A DNA stretch of 64,000 nucleotides, taken from positions 5,322,640 through 5,386,639 of the forward strand of contig PTFA01000042.1 of NCBI GenBank assembly GCA_003342895.1, read 5' to 3'. The stretch comes from Casuarius casuarius (lineage: Eukaryota > Chordata > Aves > Casuariiformes > Casuariidae). The notes below the pieces were generated by a model. That model was not told the DNA's origin. It saw only the letters and a program-made list of their open reading frames with translations, and did not search any database. The position numbers and the translations under genes are program-made. Within the stretch, counting starts at the first letter, position 1, and the number at the start of each line of letters is the position of its first letter. Below are positions 27,743 through 39,608 of this stretch, piece by piece.

Positions 27743-27755
27743 TCTGGAAGGTTCG
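27741..27755. promoter_or_regulatory. Perfect three-unit heat-shock-element match
   Basis: CTTCT-GGAAG-GTTCG fits nTTCn-nGAAn-nTTCn, the inverted pentamer array bound by trimeric HSF1. About half of such windows would contain one such match by chance, so only the CpG-rich context makes it noteworthy. No promoter or transcript was recognised beside it. Confidence 0.3.
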
Positions 27756-30700
27756 GCAGAGACGCAGCAGTGATTCAGCTCTGGTCGCCAGGCTGCTCTC
27801 TCCCTGAATTACTAGGAAGCTCCAGGGAGCCTGGTGTTTAGTATGGAGGTGACTCTTCTTCTCAAAGCCTTTGCATTTAAAAATGGCTTTCTATAAATAG
27901 GATTGCTGGCTCACTCCTAAATCTTACTCCTTGCCTTCTAAGCAAAAATAGCTTAAATAGGAATGCTGGGAAGACCTGTTAATCTCTGCCATCCTGTCTG
28001 TCCGTCCATTTGCCTTTCTTCCTTTCCTCACATTGTATCATAACATCTGCTGCCCACTCCACTATGGTAAATATATATTGATGTACCCTAGTATCTCTTT
28101 TTCTGATGGGTAATCCAATACTCTAAAGAAAAAAATACTTATGAGATAATAAGAATTTATTACTGAATGGCTATATAAAAAGAAAAGCAATGGCAAAAAA
28201 GCCCACAGTGTTAACAAGTACCTGAGGAATCTGTGGCTTGTCCTTAAAGAGGTTCTCCTCAGTGCTCTAGAATATTGCCTGTGAAAGGCAAGACCCTTTC
28301 AATAAAATACCACCCATTTTCTATTACCCTATTTTAGAAAATATCAATTGTTCAATGAAATACATTGAAGAGACAGCGAGGTGAAACTGAGAAGATGGTG
28401 TTTCTTTGTAGAATAACAAAGTTGTTATGAAATCAAGGAAATCAGGATTTCAAACAGGTTAGAGGAGAAAAAGAAGTGCTGATTAAAAAGGATTGTGAAA
28501 TATCTCAAACGATATTGTGAAACAAGTAATTTAACTGCACACACCTACTCATTCACCCTGAAATAATTAAGTATTCTGATCTACAGACTTGTATTGCTTA
28601 AATTGATTTTGTTACTACTTTTACAGTTTCAATGACTGAAAAGAACCAATGTTTTCAAAAATCAAGTAATTGTACCTTGGAATAATTAGGATGAATACAA
28701 TATTTTTCTGCCCTCTCCAGCCTTTAAACAGAAGCTGGAATTAGTGTCTTTTCCCACCACAAATTTGAAGGAGCCTTAGACAAATATATTGAGAAATGGC
28801 ATATGCCAATTAAAATCAGTCTAAACGACTGGAATGTTCAAAGAGACCTTGAGACGAAACATATGTTAACTTGTTAGCTAGATCAAATTTTAAGGGGAAA
28901 GGAGAGAGCTCCACCTATCTATTTTTCTCCTTGATTCACAAATTCAACCCCCCTTCACAAAGATGTTTAGTTTCATAGGGCTTTTTTGCTTTTTTTCTCA
29001 TTGCCATTTGTATTGATTAGGTAATGGAGGTTATTCTTCCCACACAACCACCACCACTCCTGTGTATTGGTTAAAACACTCATCCAAGAAATCAAAGACA
29101 CAAAAGGCTGAGGTCCAAACCTGGCACAGCTACTGCTGTAATCAAGCGCCTTTCGCAGCTCATGTGCCCAAGGAACTTTCCGGATGAGCTTCTCATTAAA
29201 GCCCACAAGAGGTTCCCAAAGAATTCCATATATTGGTGTATTAAATGGCAAAAGTTTACTCAAGATTGAACAAAATTAAAACCAACTGCTAAGCTGTCCA
29301 GGATGCAGCATCACTGAAGAAACACCACTGAAATCAGCAAGAAAGAAAAAAGAACAGCACTGAAAGCTATTTAACAAGGTTTGGGGGTTTGTTCTTACTG
29401 TTTGTGGAAATCAACTTCACTTTAAACCATTACCAAACGTATCTTCTTTGTCACATGTCTGTTATTCAGTGCTTATGGGAAGAAAATGCAGCGTCCGCCA
29501 ATTGAGAAGTTGAGTGACCATACATACAAAAATGCAGACAAAACACCTTCTTCAGTCACCGTCTGTTCCCACTGTTTTTCAGAAATGTTGCCAGACTTGT
29601 GTGGTTTGCTGCCCACTAGTGTTGGGTGGCACCGGCTCACCATCATGCAGGAGATGCATCATGTTGCCCAATCCGGAGCGAGAAAACCACAGCCAGCCAG
29701 CCCCAAAGCCTAGGAATCGTTACACTCTGACACGTTACCCAGAGCACAAAAGGAGAAACATTTCTTTTAAAAATCAAAACAGAGATTTCCAGTGTAGTCT
29801 GACTTCCTACTTATAACAAATTTCCCTATTTGTCATTTGGTGATGAATTAATAGCTATTCATAGCTCAAGTAGCAACAGATAAAGACACGTCAGTTGTAG
29901 CCATCCACAAATATATACCAAAGCTAAATGCTGTCTGCATATGCAATAAAATTTCTAAGGCAAGGAATTTGGTTACACAAGTCATAATTCAACGTAAGGT
30001 ATGCATGTATTCAAGATGTTTCTACAAAGACTTTAGAGACGGTCTGCTCTTTTCCTTACATGCCTCGTCTCCAACATTGAGAGCCACCGTTTTCTTTGGG
30101 CAGTTTCATCGGCACCACAGACCGTTTCACTACCTATTCTCCACTCTAACCCCTGTTCTCAGTTCAGTGTGTTTCTTATTCTTCTTAGTCTTCTAATATG
30201 CTACTAAAACCCATGTTGATAGATACAGGGGGGAAACAGGCGGAAATGTGCACTCTGGACTTACAGATTCAAACAGGAAATCATTTTAATGGAAATTTAT
30301 TTTTAGCGTCATCTGTACTGCTTTGGGTGCCTCCTGGTGCTCCATTGATTTCAGGAGAACATCTGTGGACAACAGGCACACAAGAAACACAGCTGAACAG
30401 AAGCCTGGAAATGCGTTCAACGTACCTTTGCCAGCTAATCTAACTCTGAACTAAGTTTATCACAGTAATTACAACAAAAAGTCAGGATTTTGAAGCAGGT
30501 CATTCTCCCTTCCCAATTTCTCCTACCCTCTCCTTCCTCCCCCCGCCAATGAAATACACCCTTGCTGATTATGACCAGGCTACATCCGACTTTCTCCGTA
30601 AGCTCTGTTAGAGATGTGTGCTTGCTTCCAGAATACTTAGATATAGTAACACGGAAGGTAGTATAGTAGCCCTGAAGGTAACTCAAAGTATTGCTCAGGG

Positions 30701-31397
30701 TTGTAACTGCATGACTCATGTTTTCAAAGTGGTGAATTTAGCTGCATAGCTCCCATTGATGCATATATAGCCCCATGCGCTTGCTGAGGCCACAATGCAT
30801 GGCATTTATGGTTAATGGGACTTGTTACCTGTATTTCAAGAAACTCATAGTGCTGAGATATTAAAGCCTTTACAAAATTCCAAAAACTTTAATCAGGTAT
30901 TTGGGAAGGTTTTGTTTCAGGTTTCAGAAATACTAATTGGATATAACAGCATGTCAGTATTTTATTGTCCCCAGAAGGAAGCTATTTTACAGACACAAAG
31001 CCTACCCAGTGGCACAGTTCATATCTAATTTGACAAAATGTATTTGTGCTGAGCGACTGTAGGGAAATATTGGGCCCAGTCCTGCCATTGTTATTCAGAT
31101 GACTTCCATTATCTTCAACAGAAATTTAGCCCAAGAAGACGACCATAGGTTTAAACCCATATTATGTGGATTTATTTTTCAGCTATTTCTCCCCTCAAAA
31201 AGAAAAAAAACAAGGAATATAAATATGAACAATCTTACATGACAGATGTACTTTCAAGTTAAAATTAGAATGAGATACAACACATAATTGAATACCACTC
31301 ATGCATGCGCTTGTGTTTCAGGTAGAGGTGGTATGGCTCCATAAGGAGTTCAGAAAAAGCAATAGCAGAAGTCAAGCATCAATGATCTTATCCCTAT

Positions 31398-31408
31398 CCC
31401 CCCCCCCC
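31398..31408. repeat. C homopolymer, 11 nt
   Basis: An uninterrupted C run followed by GGC and an A run. Confidence 0.8.
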
Positions 31409-32360
31409 GGCAAAAAAAATAGTCATAAAAGGCTACCTCCCACACAATGGCACTCAGATAGAGTTATAGATAGACTAATGCAAATAAATGTATATGTGAC
31501 ATTTCTATTTATATATGCTGTCATTTCCTTCAAAGAGATACATATCTGATGAGAAAGATGCTGCATTGAAATCTGAAGTCCTTTAAAAATACTGTTCTCC
31601 AAGTCTGTGACTCTGATGTGATAGTCTAAATTAAATAAACGTTACTAATAAGGCTCAACAATTTGGGATGCTGCTAAGTATGAAGGTAGCTGCCATTTTC
31701 AAAAATCTCCTTTTAAGAGATACTATACACATATGTATTTTGATGTTAAGTATGAAAAAAACCCCTACTTCTTAAGTTTGTAAACGATCACTGAACCATC
31801 CTTTAGGTATTTCTACAATTCTTTTATCCTAAAATACTTATCATACAAAAAAAAAAACCTTTCTTTAGCTGTTTAGATTTACAACTGTACAAACGTTGCT
31901 CTGTGGCAGAATCTATACAGATGCATCTATCTGTTACATTTTATACTATTAAACGCAGAAAACTCTTTGGAATATAAATTCATGTTTGACTGTGATCCAA
32001 AACGCATGGTTATGGAAAGCGAAATTGCTACTGACTTCAAGGAATAAGTTAAAGTGATCTCAACCCCATAAAGCAAAAATTATTCTGTTCTTCAGAAAGT
32101 CTTGGGGAGGTAAACTGACTAACTTTGAACATACAGTTTGTATCAGTACAGTAGGTACAAAAATATATGCCTCTTCTTTTTTTAAAAGGTGTAAGATTTC
32201 CAGAAAGCAACTGTGTTCTTCTTTTCTGTGCAAATCCAGGTATAACTGAACAGCAGCAGTAAGAGACTGTACTCTCACAGTGATTGTGTCTTACAAACAG
32301 CGAATCTTTCACCCTAAGGTACCTGCAGAGGATGGAGAAAAAGGCACAGTGTTGTCTGCC

Positions 32361-32382
32361 AAAAATAAATAAATAAATAAAT
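32361..32382. repeat. (AAAT)n short tandem repeat
   Basis: About five AAAT units. Confidence 0.8.
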
Positions 32383-33652
32383 TCTTAATGCTTGAACTTG
32401 TTGCAGTTGTCTTACTGCTAAAAGAAATGCAAAATTTTAAAGCTTCGGGTCTGGGGTTTTTCAGTCATTTTGCATTCTCTGGTACTCAGAATATGAAAAC
32501 ATTTTAAGGTAGCCCTAAATGCATACTTAAGATTCATCTCCTAATTTATGATCTATCTGGCAATTCACATTGGACTGGCCATGCCTGTCAATGTATTTTC
32601 TCATCCAGCGTATACTTAAGTAGATGTGAAGGAACCCTCATCCAGCATTCATTCCTCACCCTCTGTTTAGACGTTCAATTATTTGTATCTTCCAGGAAAA
32701 TCTTACACTTTCCCCTGTGTTTTTCTCTCATTTATTCAATACAGGAAACATTTTCCTATTCTACCTGCTTTGCCTATTTTGAAAATTGTGTGCTTAATCT
32801 TTCTGTTTTAACTGTCAGGATGTAATGCATTACAGGCAGTGCTATGTTCTCCAATCTGAGAAGAAGGAGGCAATATAATAGAACAGCTAGAATCACTCGC
32901 TACAGCATAATTTGTTTTCTATCCTTAAAACCACAACATTTATGTACATTTTAAGAAATGTAATTTAAACACACTTCCACATATGACATAGTTTTCAGTC
33001 ACATACATCTAAATGTTCCAAAATAAACCTTTATCCAGTATCAATAAAAACATCCAGAAAGTACAAAAAATGTTTCTCTATCAAAGAGTTTGCAGAATGA
33101 AGAGAAAAAAAGAGAGGGAAAAAAAAAGGTTCATCCTTATTATATCTCCATTCAAATCTCCCCTTCCTAACTTTGTAATTGACTGAAAGTCTTCAACATT
33201 TTTCAGATGATGTAATGCTTATCCGTGCATATTTTTACATAAATGAGCGAGAAAAAAATACATAGCTGGTACCTTTTAGAGGAACGATGAAAGAGAAGTA
33301 GTTTTAAAATACATTTTCTTAGAAAAAAATTTTTTTTTTGTTAAAGCACAGTTCAAATAAAACCCAAATGGTGAGAGGAAAAAAAGAATCCACATGCAAA
33401 AGCTCGAGGTAAAAGCCCTTGAAATTATCTCAGTGTACTCAGATGGGTTTACCCAGCACTTAGCAAAATTCTGTACTTTTCCAGCTTGGAAAGAAAGAAA
33501 AATCACCTCTACTGCTACCTCGTCAGGCACAGCCTTAACCTGAGCGAGGCAGATCCACGGTACCGCAGGTAGGCTGGGGGCTGCCCCTCGCCCCGGTGCT
33601 CGCCGCGCCGCCGCCGCCCCCCGCGCAAAAGCCCGCAGCCCCCTGCGCTCAC

Positions 33653-33695
33653 CATGCGAGATGCTCTGGAGCAGGGCGACGGCCAACATCCACAT
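33653..33695 (-). CDS. First coding exon of an unidentified gene, copy A
   Basis: On the minus strand an ATG at 33693-33695 begins MWMLAVALLQSISH, followed by one base of a split codon (G) and GT-GAGC at 33652-33647, a good splice donor (ATG|GTGAGC). The exon would hold 14 codons plus one base (phase 1). The hydrophobic run LAVALL looks like the start of a signal peptide or membrane anchor, so a secreted or membrane protein is likely, with the rest in exons outside this window or not recognised. The start has G at -3 but T at +4, a moderate Kozak context. The frame stays open far upstream without another ATG, and also reads into the intron, which GC-rich sequence does easily. I do not recognise the gene. 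The central position in a CpG island supports it; absence of a visible second exon is the main doubt. Confidence 0.5.
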
Positions 33696-34138
33696 GCCCC
33701 GGCTGCTGCCCGGCTCCCCGCGGCGGGCTGCGCTGCGCTGCGCTGCGCCGCGCTCCGCCGGCTCGCCCGCGCCCGCGCCGCCGCCGCCGCCGCCGCGGGG
33801 CTGGAGCCGCGGGCTGCGAGGGCAGAGCGCTCCGGCCCGCCGGCCGCTGCCTGCTCGGCGGCTGCGGGGCGCCTCGCCCTCACGGCCGGCGCTCGGCCCC
33901 GGCGGGAGCGCCCCGGCTCCGCGGGCACTGACGCCCCGGCGCTCCGGCGGCCGCGGCGCGGAAGGGAGGCGGCTGCTCGACGCCCAGGTGCGTCCCGGGC
34001 TCAGCGAGACGCCGGCGGGGCTGCGGCGGCGCGGCCACAGGTGCGGAAATCCCCCGGCGCCAGCACACGAGCATCCCTGGCGGGAGCCAGCCCCGAGCTG
34101 CGGGAAGCGGCTCCTCACACGCCGCCCTTCAGCCAGGC

Positions 34139-34160
34139 GGCGGGCGGGCGGGCGGGCAGG
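34139..34160 (+). repeat. (GGGC)n tract, G-quadruplex candidate
   Basis: GGG triplets at 34142, 34146, 34150 and 34154 are separated by single C, fitting the four-run G-quadruplex pattern on the plus strand and a C-rich partner on the gene's sense strand. It is present with the same unit number in copy B at 44828-44849. Confidence 0.7.
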
Positions 34161-34210
34161 CACATCTCGCCGCTCCTACGGCTCTAATCGCATTGATCCC
34201 GCTGTAACCT

Positions 34211-34235
34211 CCTCTGCCTCCGCGCACGGCAGAGG
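34211..34235. repeat. Inverted repeat, 8-bp arms, in the island
   Basis: CCTCTGCC at 34211-34218 and GGCAGAGG at 34228-34235 are perfect inverted arms with a 9-nt loop. It could form a hairpin in a 5' leader. It is duplicated in copy B. Confidence 0.7.
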
Positions 34236-35635
34236 CGAGCATTAACCCCAGCGCCAGGCGCAGCGCTCTGCAGTCTTAAAGCAGCAGAAAGTCTCCACAG
34301 CGGAAAAAGCCGAGACCGATAGAAGAACGCAGCCCGCGATCCTGCGTTTCGATAGTTGGGTGAACTGCGCCCGTTTGGCATCAGCCGAGTTGTATATGAC
34401 TAATGTGTTGACAAGTCGTGTGGGGGGACCGGAGGAGGGGGCCCTTCTGGAAGGTCACAGCCCAGATAGACAAGCGCATGAAACGATTGACTGGGATTCT
34501 CTGCAAAACAGAAAAATCTACCTTTCCCACTGCTTACGCAGCTCCAAATACAGTATTTGTGCTTTCAAGTGTTCCTTTTTTGCGGTAACCAATTTTTGCC
34601 TCCTGTAATGAAAGAGTAAATTGCAGTCTCTCTAACTAAAGGCAATTTCTGCATCTATTCTTTCTTTCGAGATGTGAAGGTTGGTCCAAAAAGAAAAAAA
34701 AAACACAGAAAAAGAAAAAATATTAAATGAAGACAGCCAAAAAAAATCAATATTATGAAATACATAACAGCATTAGGGCAACTCTGGATTTAAGCTATAA
34801 GATGAAAAGCAAACACAACAAAGCAATAAGGAATCTCAGCCTGCAGAATCCCACGTGGTACCAAACAGGATCACTTCACATCTGGGGGTCCTCACAGGAC
34901 AATACTATTTTACAAATTTGCTTTACAGAGCCAGAGGTGGTTGTCCTGCCAAGGCCCAGTCTCAGCCACTATAGCGAAACCCCAGAAAGGTTGTCCCTCA
35001 AAAAGACATTGGGATGAACATATGCAGAAAGCTCAGCCACACGGCCAAACAGTAAAGAAATTGCATCTGGAGATGGTTCTAAAGACACAGAGAACAGGCC
35101 ACAATGTGGTTAAGAAGCATCGTATAGGGCCCTTCACTCTAATTCTTAAGAAAACCAAAATCACAGCTGAAACACAGCAAATTCCGTCACGCAAGTGCTT
35201 AGTTCTCTGCATCACATTTTGGCTGGGATATCAACCAGAGGAGACTGAAGACCTCAAGTGATAGTAGGAGCAATGAGACTAATACTGCGCAGGGACTATT
35301 TGCTCATGGTTGCCCTTAAGAAAAAGAAGATGTGGGTAACTGGGGAAATTGTTCAGTGTAAAAGAATAGCTGATACTGCTAAAATTTGGGTGATTTCTTA
35401 ATTAAATGTACAAATGTCTTGAGAGAGAAAAAAAGAAGGAAGTTTGCTTTTATGAGAAGTGAAATTCTGTTAGAAACAACATTTTAATCTCTTTGGAAAA
35501 GAGCTGGTGACTAGCATAAACGTATAAATATTCCTTCAAGTGTATTTTGGAGAAGTTCATGCCCGATTTGTTCAGATAGCTCTTTTAGAATTGTCTTGTT
35601 TTCCATTTTACGCCCAATATGTAATGATGCAATGT

Positions 35636-35692
35636 TATATCATATATAACAAGTACGTGCATATATTTACACACATATATACATATAAATGT
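35636..35692. repeat. TA/CA-rich low-complexity patch
   Basis: Alternating ATAT and ACAC words, a degenerate dinucleotide repeat. Confidence 0.55.
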
Positions 35693-36429
35693 ATTCTTAT
35701 GCCTTTCTACAATCCATCAACGTCCTTTACTCATCTACACAGCTCTAGAAGCCCTTGCCAAATTTCAGTTTAATTTGAAAAAATTGTCACAGAAAGTAAG
35801 TTTCTATGTTTCAATTTACTCTTCTAGTCTGCTACTGCTGCTGTTTTAAGTAAGTCTTCAATTTGTTCTTCTGTGACACTGTAACAGAAGGAATCAACAT
35901 TCAGCAGGTATATAATCTTTTTGGCAACAGCCAGCCAACTAGTCAGCACAGCCATAGTTCTGAGATAGCTTTAAGGAAGGAAGGGGAAGAAGGCAGGCAC
36001 AATTTCACACAAAAAGAGGGCTCACTGGTTCTGCTGCTCATGGAATAACTAGACTGAAACCTAAATAAAACACTCTGTCAATATGGAGAAACCATATTAT
36101 AGGATAACTTTCACACAGAGTAAATGAAATTGGTCAGAATGCTATCTTTCAAGTCTGAAAAATCAAGAATGACCCAACTTCAACCACAAGCAATGGTAGT
36201 TAAGGTCATCAGCCAAGAAGAATCCTGTTTTATGCTTTCCTGTCTATTTGTTTTATTAAAATAGAATGTTCTCAATGGAGTGGCTGGATATATTTAATTC
36301 TTCCTAAAACAATTCGATCATTTTCCAGCAAGACATCCCAATTAGAATTTCCACATAATTATATCTTCTCTGGGGAAAAAAAAATCATGCTATGCAACTG
36401 CTAATGCAACAGCAATTAAGGATTTAAAA

Positions 36430-36468
36430 GCTTAAACTGGGCTTAAATTAAGTGCTTAAACTGGGTTT
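36430..36468. repeat. Short direct repeat of GCTTAAACTGGG
   Basis: GCTTAAACTGGG at about 36430 recurs about 24 bp later, with a GCTTAAATTAAG variant between them. Confidence 0.5.
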
Positions 36469-39400
36469 AGAGCTTGTGCTGGTTGACTGTATCAGGTTGT
36501 TCATCCTTACTTTCCAGTTTTCTGCAGCTGCCACACAGACCATGAGAAAGATCTCTGGAAGTCAACAGAGATACCACAATGGTATACACCAGCTGAAGAT
36601 CACCCTAAATGTATCTTAAACACTTAGTTTACCAGATTATAGTATACTGCAGAAAACACAAGCAGAGGACTGCAGTCTTGAGAAGTCACTAAGACCCTGA
36701 GGCATTTGAGCCAGCTGATTCCAGTGGAGCATTCAGAACATCAAAACACTTTCTGACAGTTCTGGCCACAAACATTCAAGATATGTTGTGTCCTGAGCCA
36801 CCACCATAAAGCATGCAGAGAAAAAACACTAGCACATTCAATCTGAGAACCATCAGCCCAGCTATCAGCTTTCTATAGAGCAAACATGGAAAGGGTTAAA
36901 CAGGAAGGTTTGCAAACTAATTTTGCAACATGTGCACATCATACTCTCATGTTTCATAAGAGCACAAACAACACATAACTACCACAGACCAATAAAGCTG
37001 ATAAAATTATTTTTTTTAAGAAGATATAATGACCTGTCTACAATAAGTCTGCACTGATTTGGGCCTCAAAAACAAAGGAATCTTCCAAATATTGAAACTG
37101 GGCTGGGAGCAGCAGTCATAATTGGTTCTATTCAGATCATAGGCTTTGGGCTTTAGGGAACTCAATCAAGTATCTGCCATTGAAGCATTCAACAATTCAA
37201 ACAGAGCCCTTCATTGTCATTCAGGATGCAAAAATCTCATTTGCAATTTCAGCTTTGAAAATGGTTTTAAAAGTACCTGAGGGAAGAAAGAATGGGAGGG
37301 AAGCAGAGAGGAAGTGGAGAGAAAGCATGGTGAGAGAGGAAGTTGTCAACAGTCAGAAGACCTGGGAAAAAAAAGAAAAAAAAAATCGAACATGCATGAA
37401 ACAAGCATCTAAATGACTGATCAGCCCAATTTCTGGAAAAAACTATTACCTTGGCTCAGTCATCTCTGCTTTTCTACATCATTTTGTGTCTCCCCATTAA
37501 TGACCCCTTTCCTTGACTTTAGTGCAGTACATTCTTTCACAGTAGTTACTAGAAAGAAAAATATTGGCTATTAGTTTGTAAACTAGGTAAAGATAATTGC
37601 TAGAGGCTATAACCTAAGTAAACTGACTTCAATTGTAAATTTAGTTATGATTTTCTTTTTAATAAGATTTATCAACCTGTTTTCAGCTCTATTGAAAAGG
37701 GAGTTGTAGTCCCAGTTAGCTTAAAAACAAAAACAGAGCAGGAAGCATACCACCCTGAGATGATAACAGTGAAGAAACAAAACTTGGAACATTTCAATAA
37801 GCGAGTATTTTTCCCTTTTTAATGCAAATGTGTGAAGAGGAGTCTCGCAAAGGATTTGCGAATACTTGGCTAAAATAAATACCAGTCCAAATCATTCAGA
37901 TCTCAACATTTTCCCAAATCAAATCTATTTTAACACAGAAGATTAGAAGTTTGAACAACTATTCCCTAAATTTTCAGGTAATCCAAAGCTTTGTCACTGT
38001 AGCCATAATGGAGGAAGACACACTCAATGGGTGGTAAAGGGACCGGGGTTACGAAGAGAAGAGAAGAGGAAGTGGGAAAGCTTTTCAGTAGTTTCTATCA
38101 GTTTGGAAATAGGAGAATCAAAAGCCTTGTGAGAACAGGTTTTTTTCACAAGACTTCATGCCTGATTTGATGCTGGAAAGATTCAGATAAATGTTGAATG
38201 CTTGTCAAAACCAATCGCTAAACCTTCTGATATTCACTTGCTACCACGCTTAACGCTTATATCTATAAGCTCGCAGTCAGCCATTTTTATCAGAACAAGC
38301 TGAATTTAAGCAGCAAAAAATAAATATTTTCCACAAGACACTTAAGAACTTAAAAGAAATTTCTAGTTCTGTAAGTACTGTTATGAGTGTGCTAGTTGAA
38401 ATGCCTTGTTTATTACTATGAAGCTAGGAATACTCAAGATGGGCAAATGAATTCTAAACATCTGCATGCAATTATTTGCAAGAGAGTCCACATTACTGAT
38501 GTCCTATCTTGGCTACCCTCCCGAGTATACGGGAATAAGTACAATTTACTTCCTAAGGTTCATCAGAAGCCGTTGACTACTCCACACTGATAATCCACAT
38601 CTCTCTCTTCTCTGCCCAGGTGAACATCTATACACACAGAAATGCAAAGACTTATTACATTTTACTTACATCCCTCTGCCAAATTGATTGAAATTGGCCA
38701 GCAGGTTCAAGAGTTAGAGAGAGAAGAACTGACAAAGACATTTCTTAGACAACCATGCTAGAGTAATGCATGCATTAGGCATGGAAAAATCCGGTCTGTG
38801 GGAAGGATTTCAAAACTGTGCATGATTCATGTTTTCTTGAGAGAGTACCAGATTTTTCTATTTAAAATACCAATTTTGAAACATAGGGCAATGATTTTTT
38901 TGCACTGCAGCCTTCCTTTTGCATTGCACCTTGCAAATGAACAAGAAAAGTAAGATTCTTGGCTGTTAAAATAATTGACAGTAAACTAAAATAGAAATAT
39001 TCCTTGTCACAGGGCAGAAACCAGAAGAAAATTTCGAAAACTTCGCATCTTCATACAGCCAAGTTCGTTCCTATGATAGAAAAGATGAGGGGAAAACACT
39101 TGTAAGATAGCTAAAGGGTGGAAACACAGCACACAAGATATTAGAAAACTGTCTCGGGTGAAAAACTGGGCTTGCAGAAGGGCAGAGAGGCTTGTGTTGG
39201 TGGTAATTGGTTCTAATAAGAGAAAGTAGTATAAGATGACATAGAGCAGATATCCATTTAAAAGTCTCCAAGTAAAGATGAACGGAACCCTTTGTATGTC
39301 TATGTATGTATAAAGATGAGACATTAAAGACCACAGCATGAAATGATTTTAATGCCAAGATGTGATGGAATGAATTACATATATTGAAATCATATCTATG

Positions 39401-39587
39401 CCATACAGTACATATCATGAGGTTGTAGCATGAAAAGGGTGAGTCAAGAGTACGATTACATTTCTAAATCCGACTTCCCATTATTTGGACTAAGAGACAA
39501 CCCATATAGCGGTCAGAGCCTTTAACAAGAGATCTAGGGCTACCCTGGGTTTGGATATGGGCATGTATACATACATAGCTGCTTCTT

Positions 39588-39608
39588 AAAAAAAAAAAAA
39601 AAAAAAAA
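39588..39608. repeat. A homopolymer, 21 nt
   Basis: An uninterrupted A run followed by TTTTG. It is the longest A run in the window. I cannot identify a retroelement body on its 5' side. Confidence 0.8.

Larger units (their letters stand above)
27605..27800. promoter_or_regulatory. Isolated CpG-rich cluster, possible regulatory element
   Basis: A short stretch, clearly richer in GC and CpG than the kilobases around it, with CGCATGCGCC, CACGGGGGCCCGTG and GCGCTCGAGCGC words. It holds two adjacent palindromes and a heat-shock-element match (listed separately). It is too short for a formal CpG island. Two overlapping plus-strand frames of 78-90 codons cross it but look like by-products of the composition. 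An unmethylated enhancer, an internal promoter or an old GC-rich insertion are all possible. Confidence 0.35.
27801..33520. other. Non-coding AT-rich sequence left of the CpG island
   Basis: No exon supported. If the minus-strand first exon at 33.65 kb is transcribed, this is the 5' part of its first intron. It contains a C run, an (AAAT)n tract and A/T-rich tracts just before the island. Frames at 28973-29263, 29486-29816 and 30435-30719 show no family motif. Confidence 0.55.
33880..34242 (-). other. Cluster of upstream short ORFs, copy A
   Basis: On the minus strand, upstream of the ATG at 33695, there are four further ATGs, each opening a short frame that stops before it: 34242-34129 (37 codons), 34193-34176 (5 codons), 34165-34115 (16 codons) and 34074-33880 (64 codons, G at -3). 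If transcription starts beyond 34242 all four would be in the 5' leader and would be expected to lower translation of the main frame. The start site is not known, so they may equally be untranscribed. The same four are present in copy B. Confidence 0.35.
33591..34298. repeat. 708-bp duplicated segment, copy A
   Basis: Compared base by base with 44280-44987 at a constant offset of 10689, I see no difference, including across the CGG and GGGC tandem tracts. The orientation is the same. A further 14 bp (GGGGCTGCCCCTCG, 33577-33590) also match on the left, but copy B has 19 extra bases between that block and the main match. On the right, identity ends after GTCTCCAC at 34298. Confidence 0.95.
33520..34440 (-). 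promoter_or_regulatory. CpG-island promoter and 5' end, native copy A
   Basis: GC content rises from AT-rich flanks to very high values with dense undepleted CpG, including (CGG)n near 33780-33795, (GGGC)n at 34141-34157 and many GCGC words. GC-rich, CpG-containing shoulders continue outside the duplicated core on both sides (33520-33576 and 34299-34440), which is how a native island fades out and why I take this as the original copy. The minus-strand first coding exon lies inside it. No clear TATA box is seen; CTTTAAG on the minus strand near 34276-34282 is only TATA-like. A start site somewhere between about 33.8 and 34.4 kb is expected but not visible. Confidence 0.75.

Noticed and set aside
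33276..34163. 295-codon minus-strand frame across copy A
   Set aside because: It starts at GTG, has no ATG before the exon start, reads straight through the splice donor into the intron, and is Arg/Ala/Gly/Pro-rich as expected for any open frame in such GC-rich DNA.
39588..39608. A21 run as the tail of a processed pseudogene or SINE
   Set aside because: No coding or repeat body was recognised on its 5' side.
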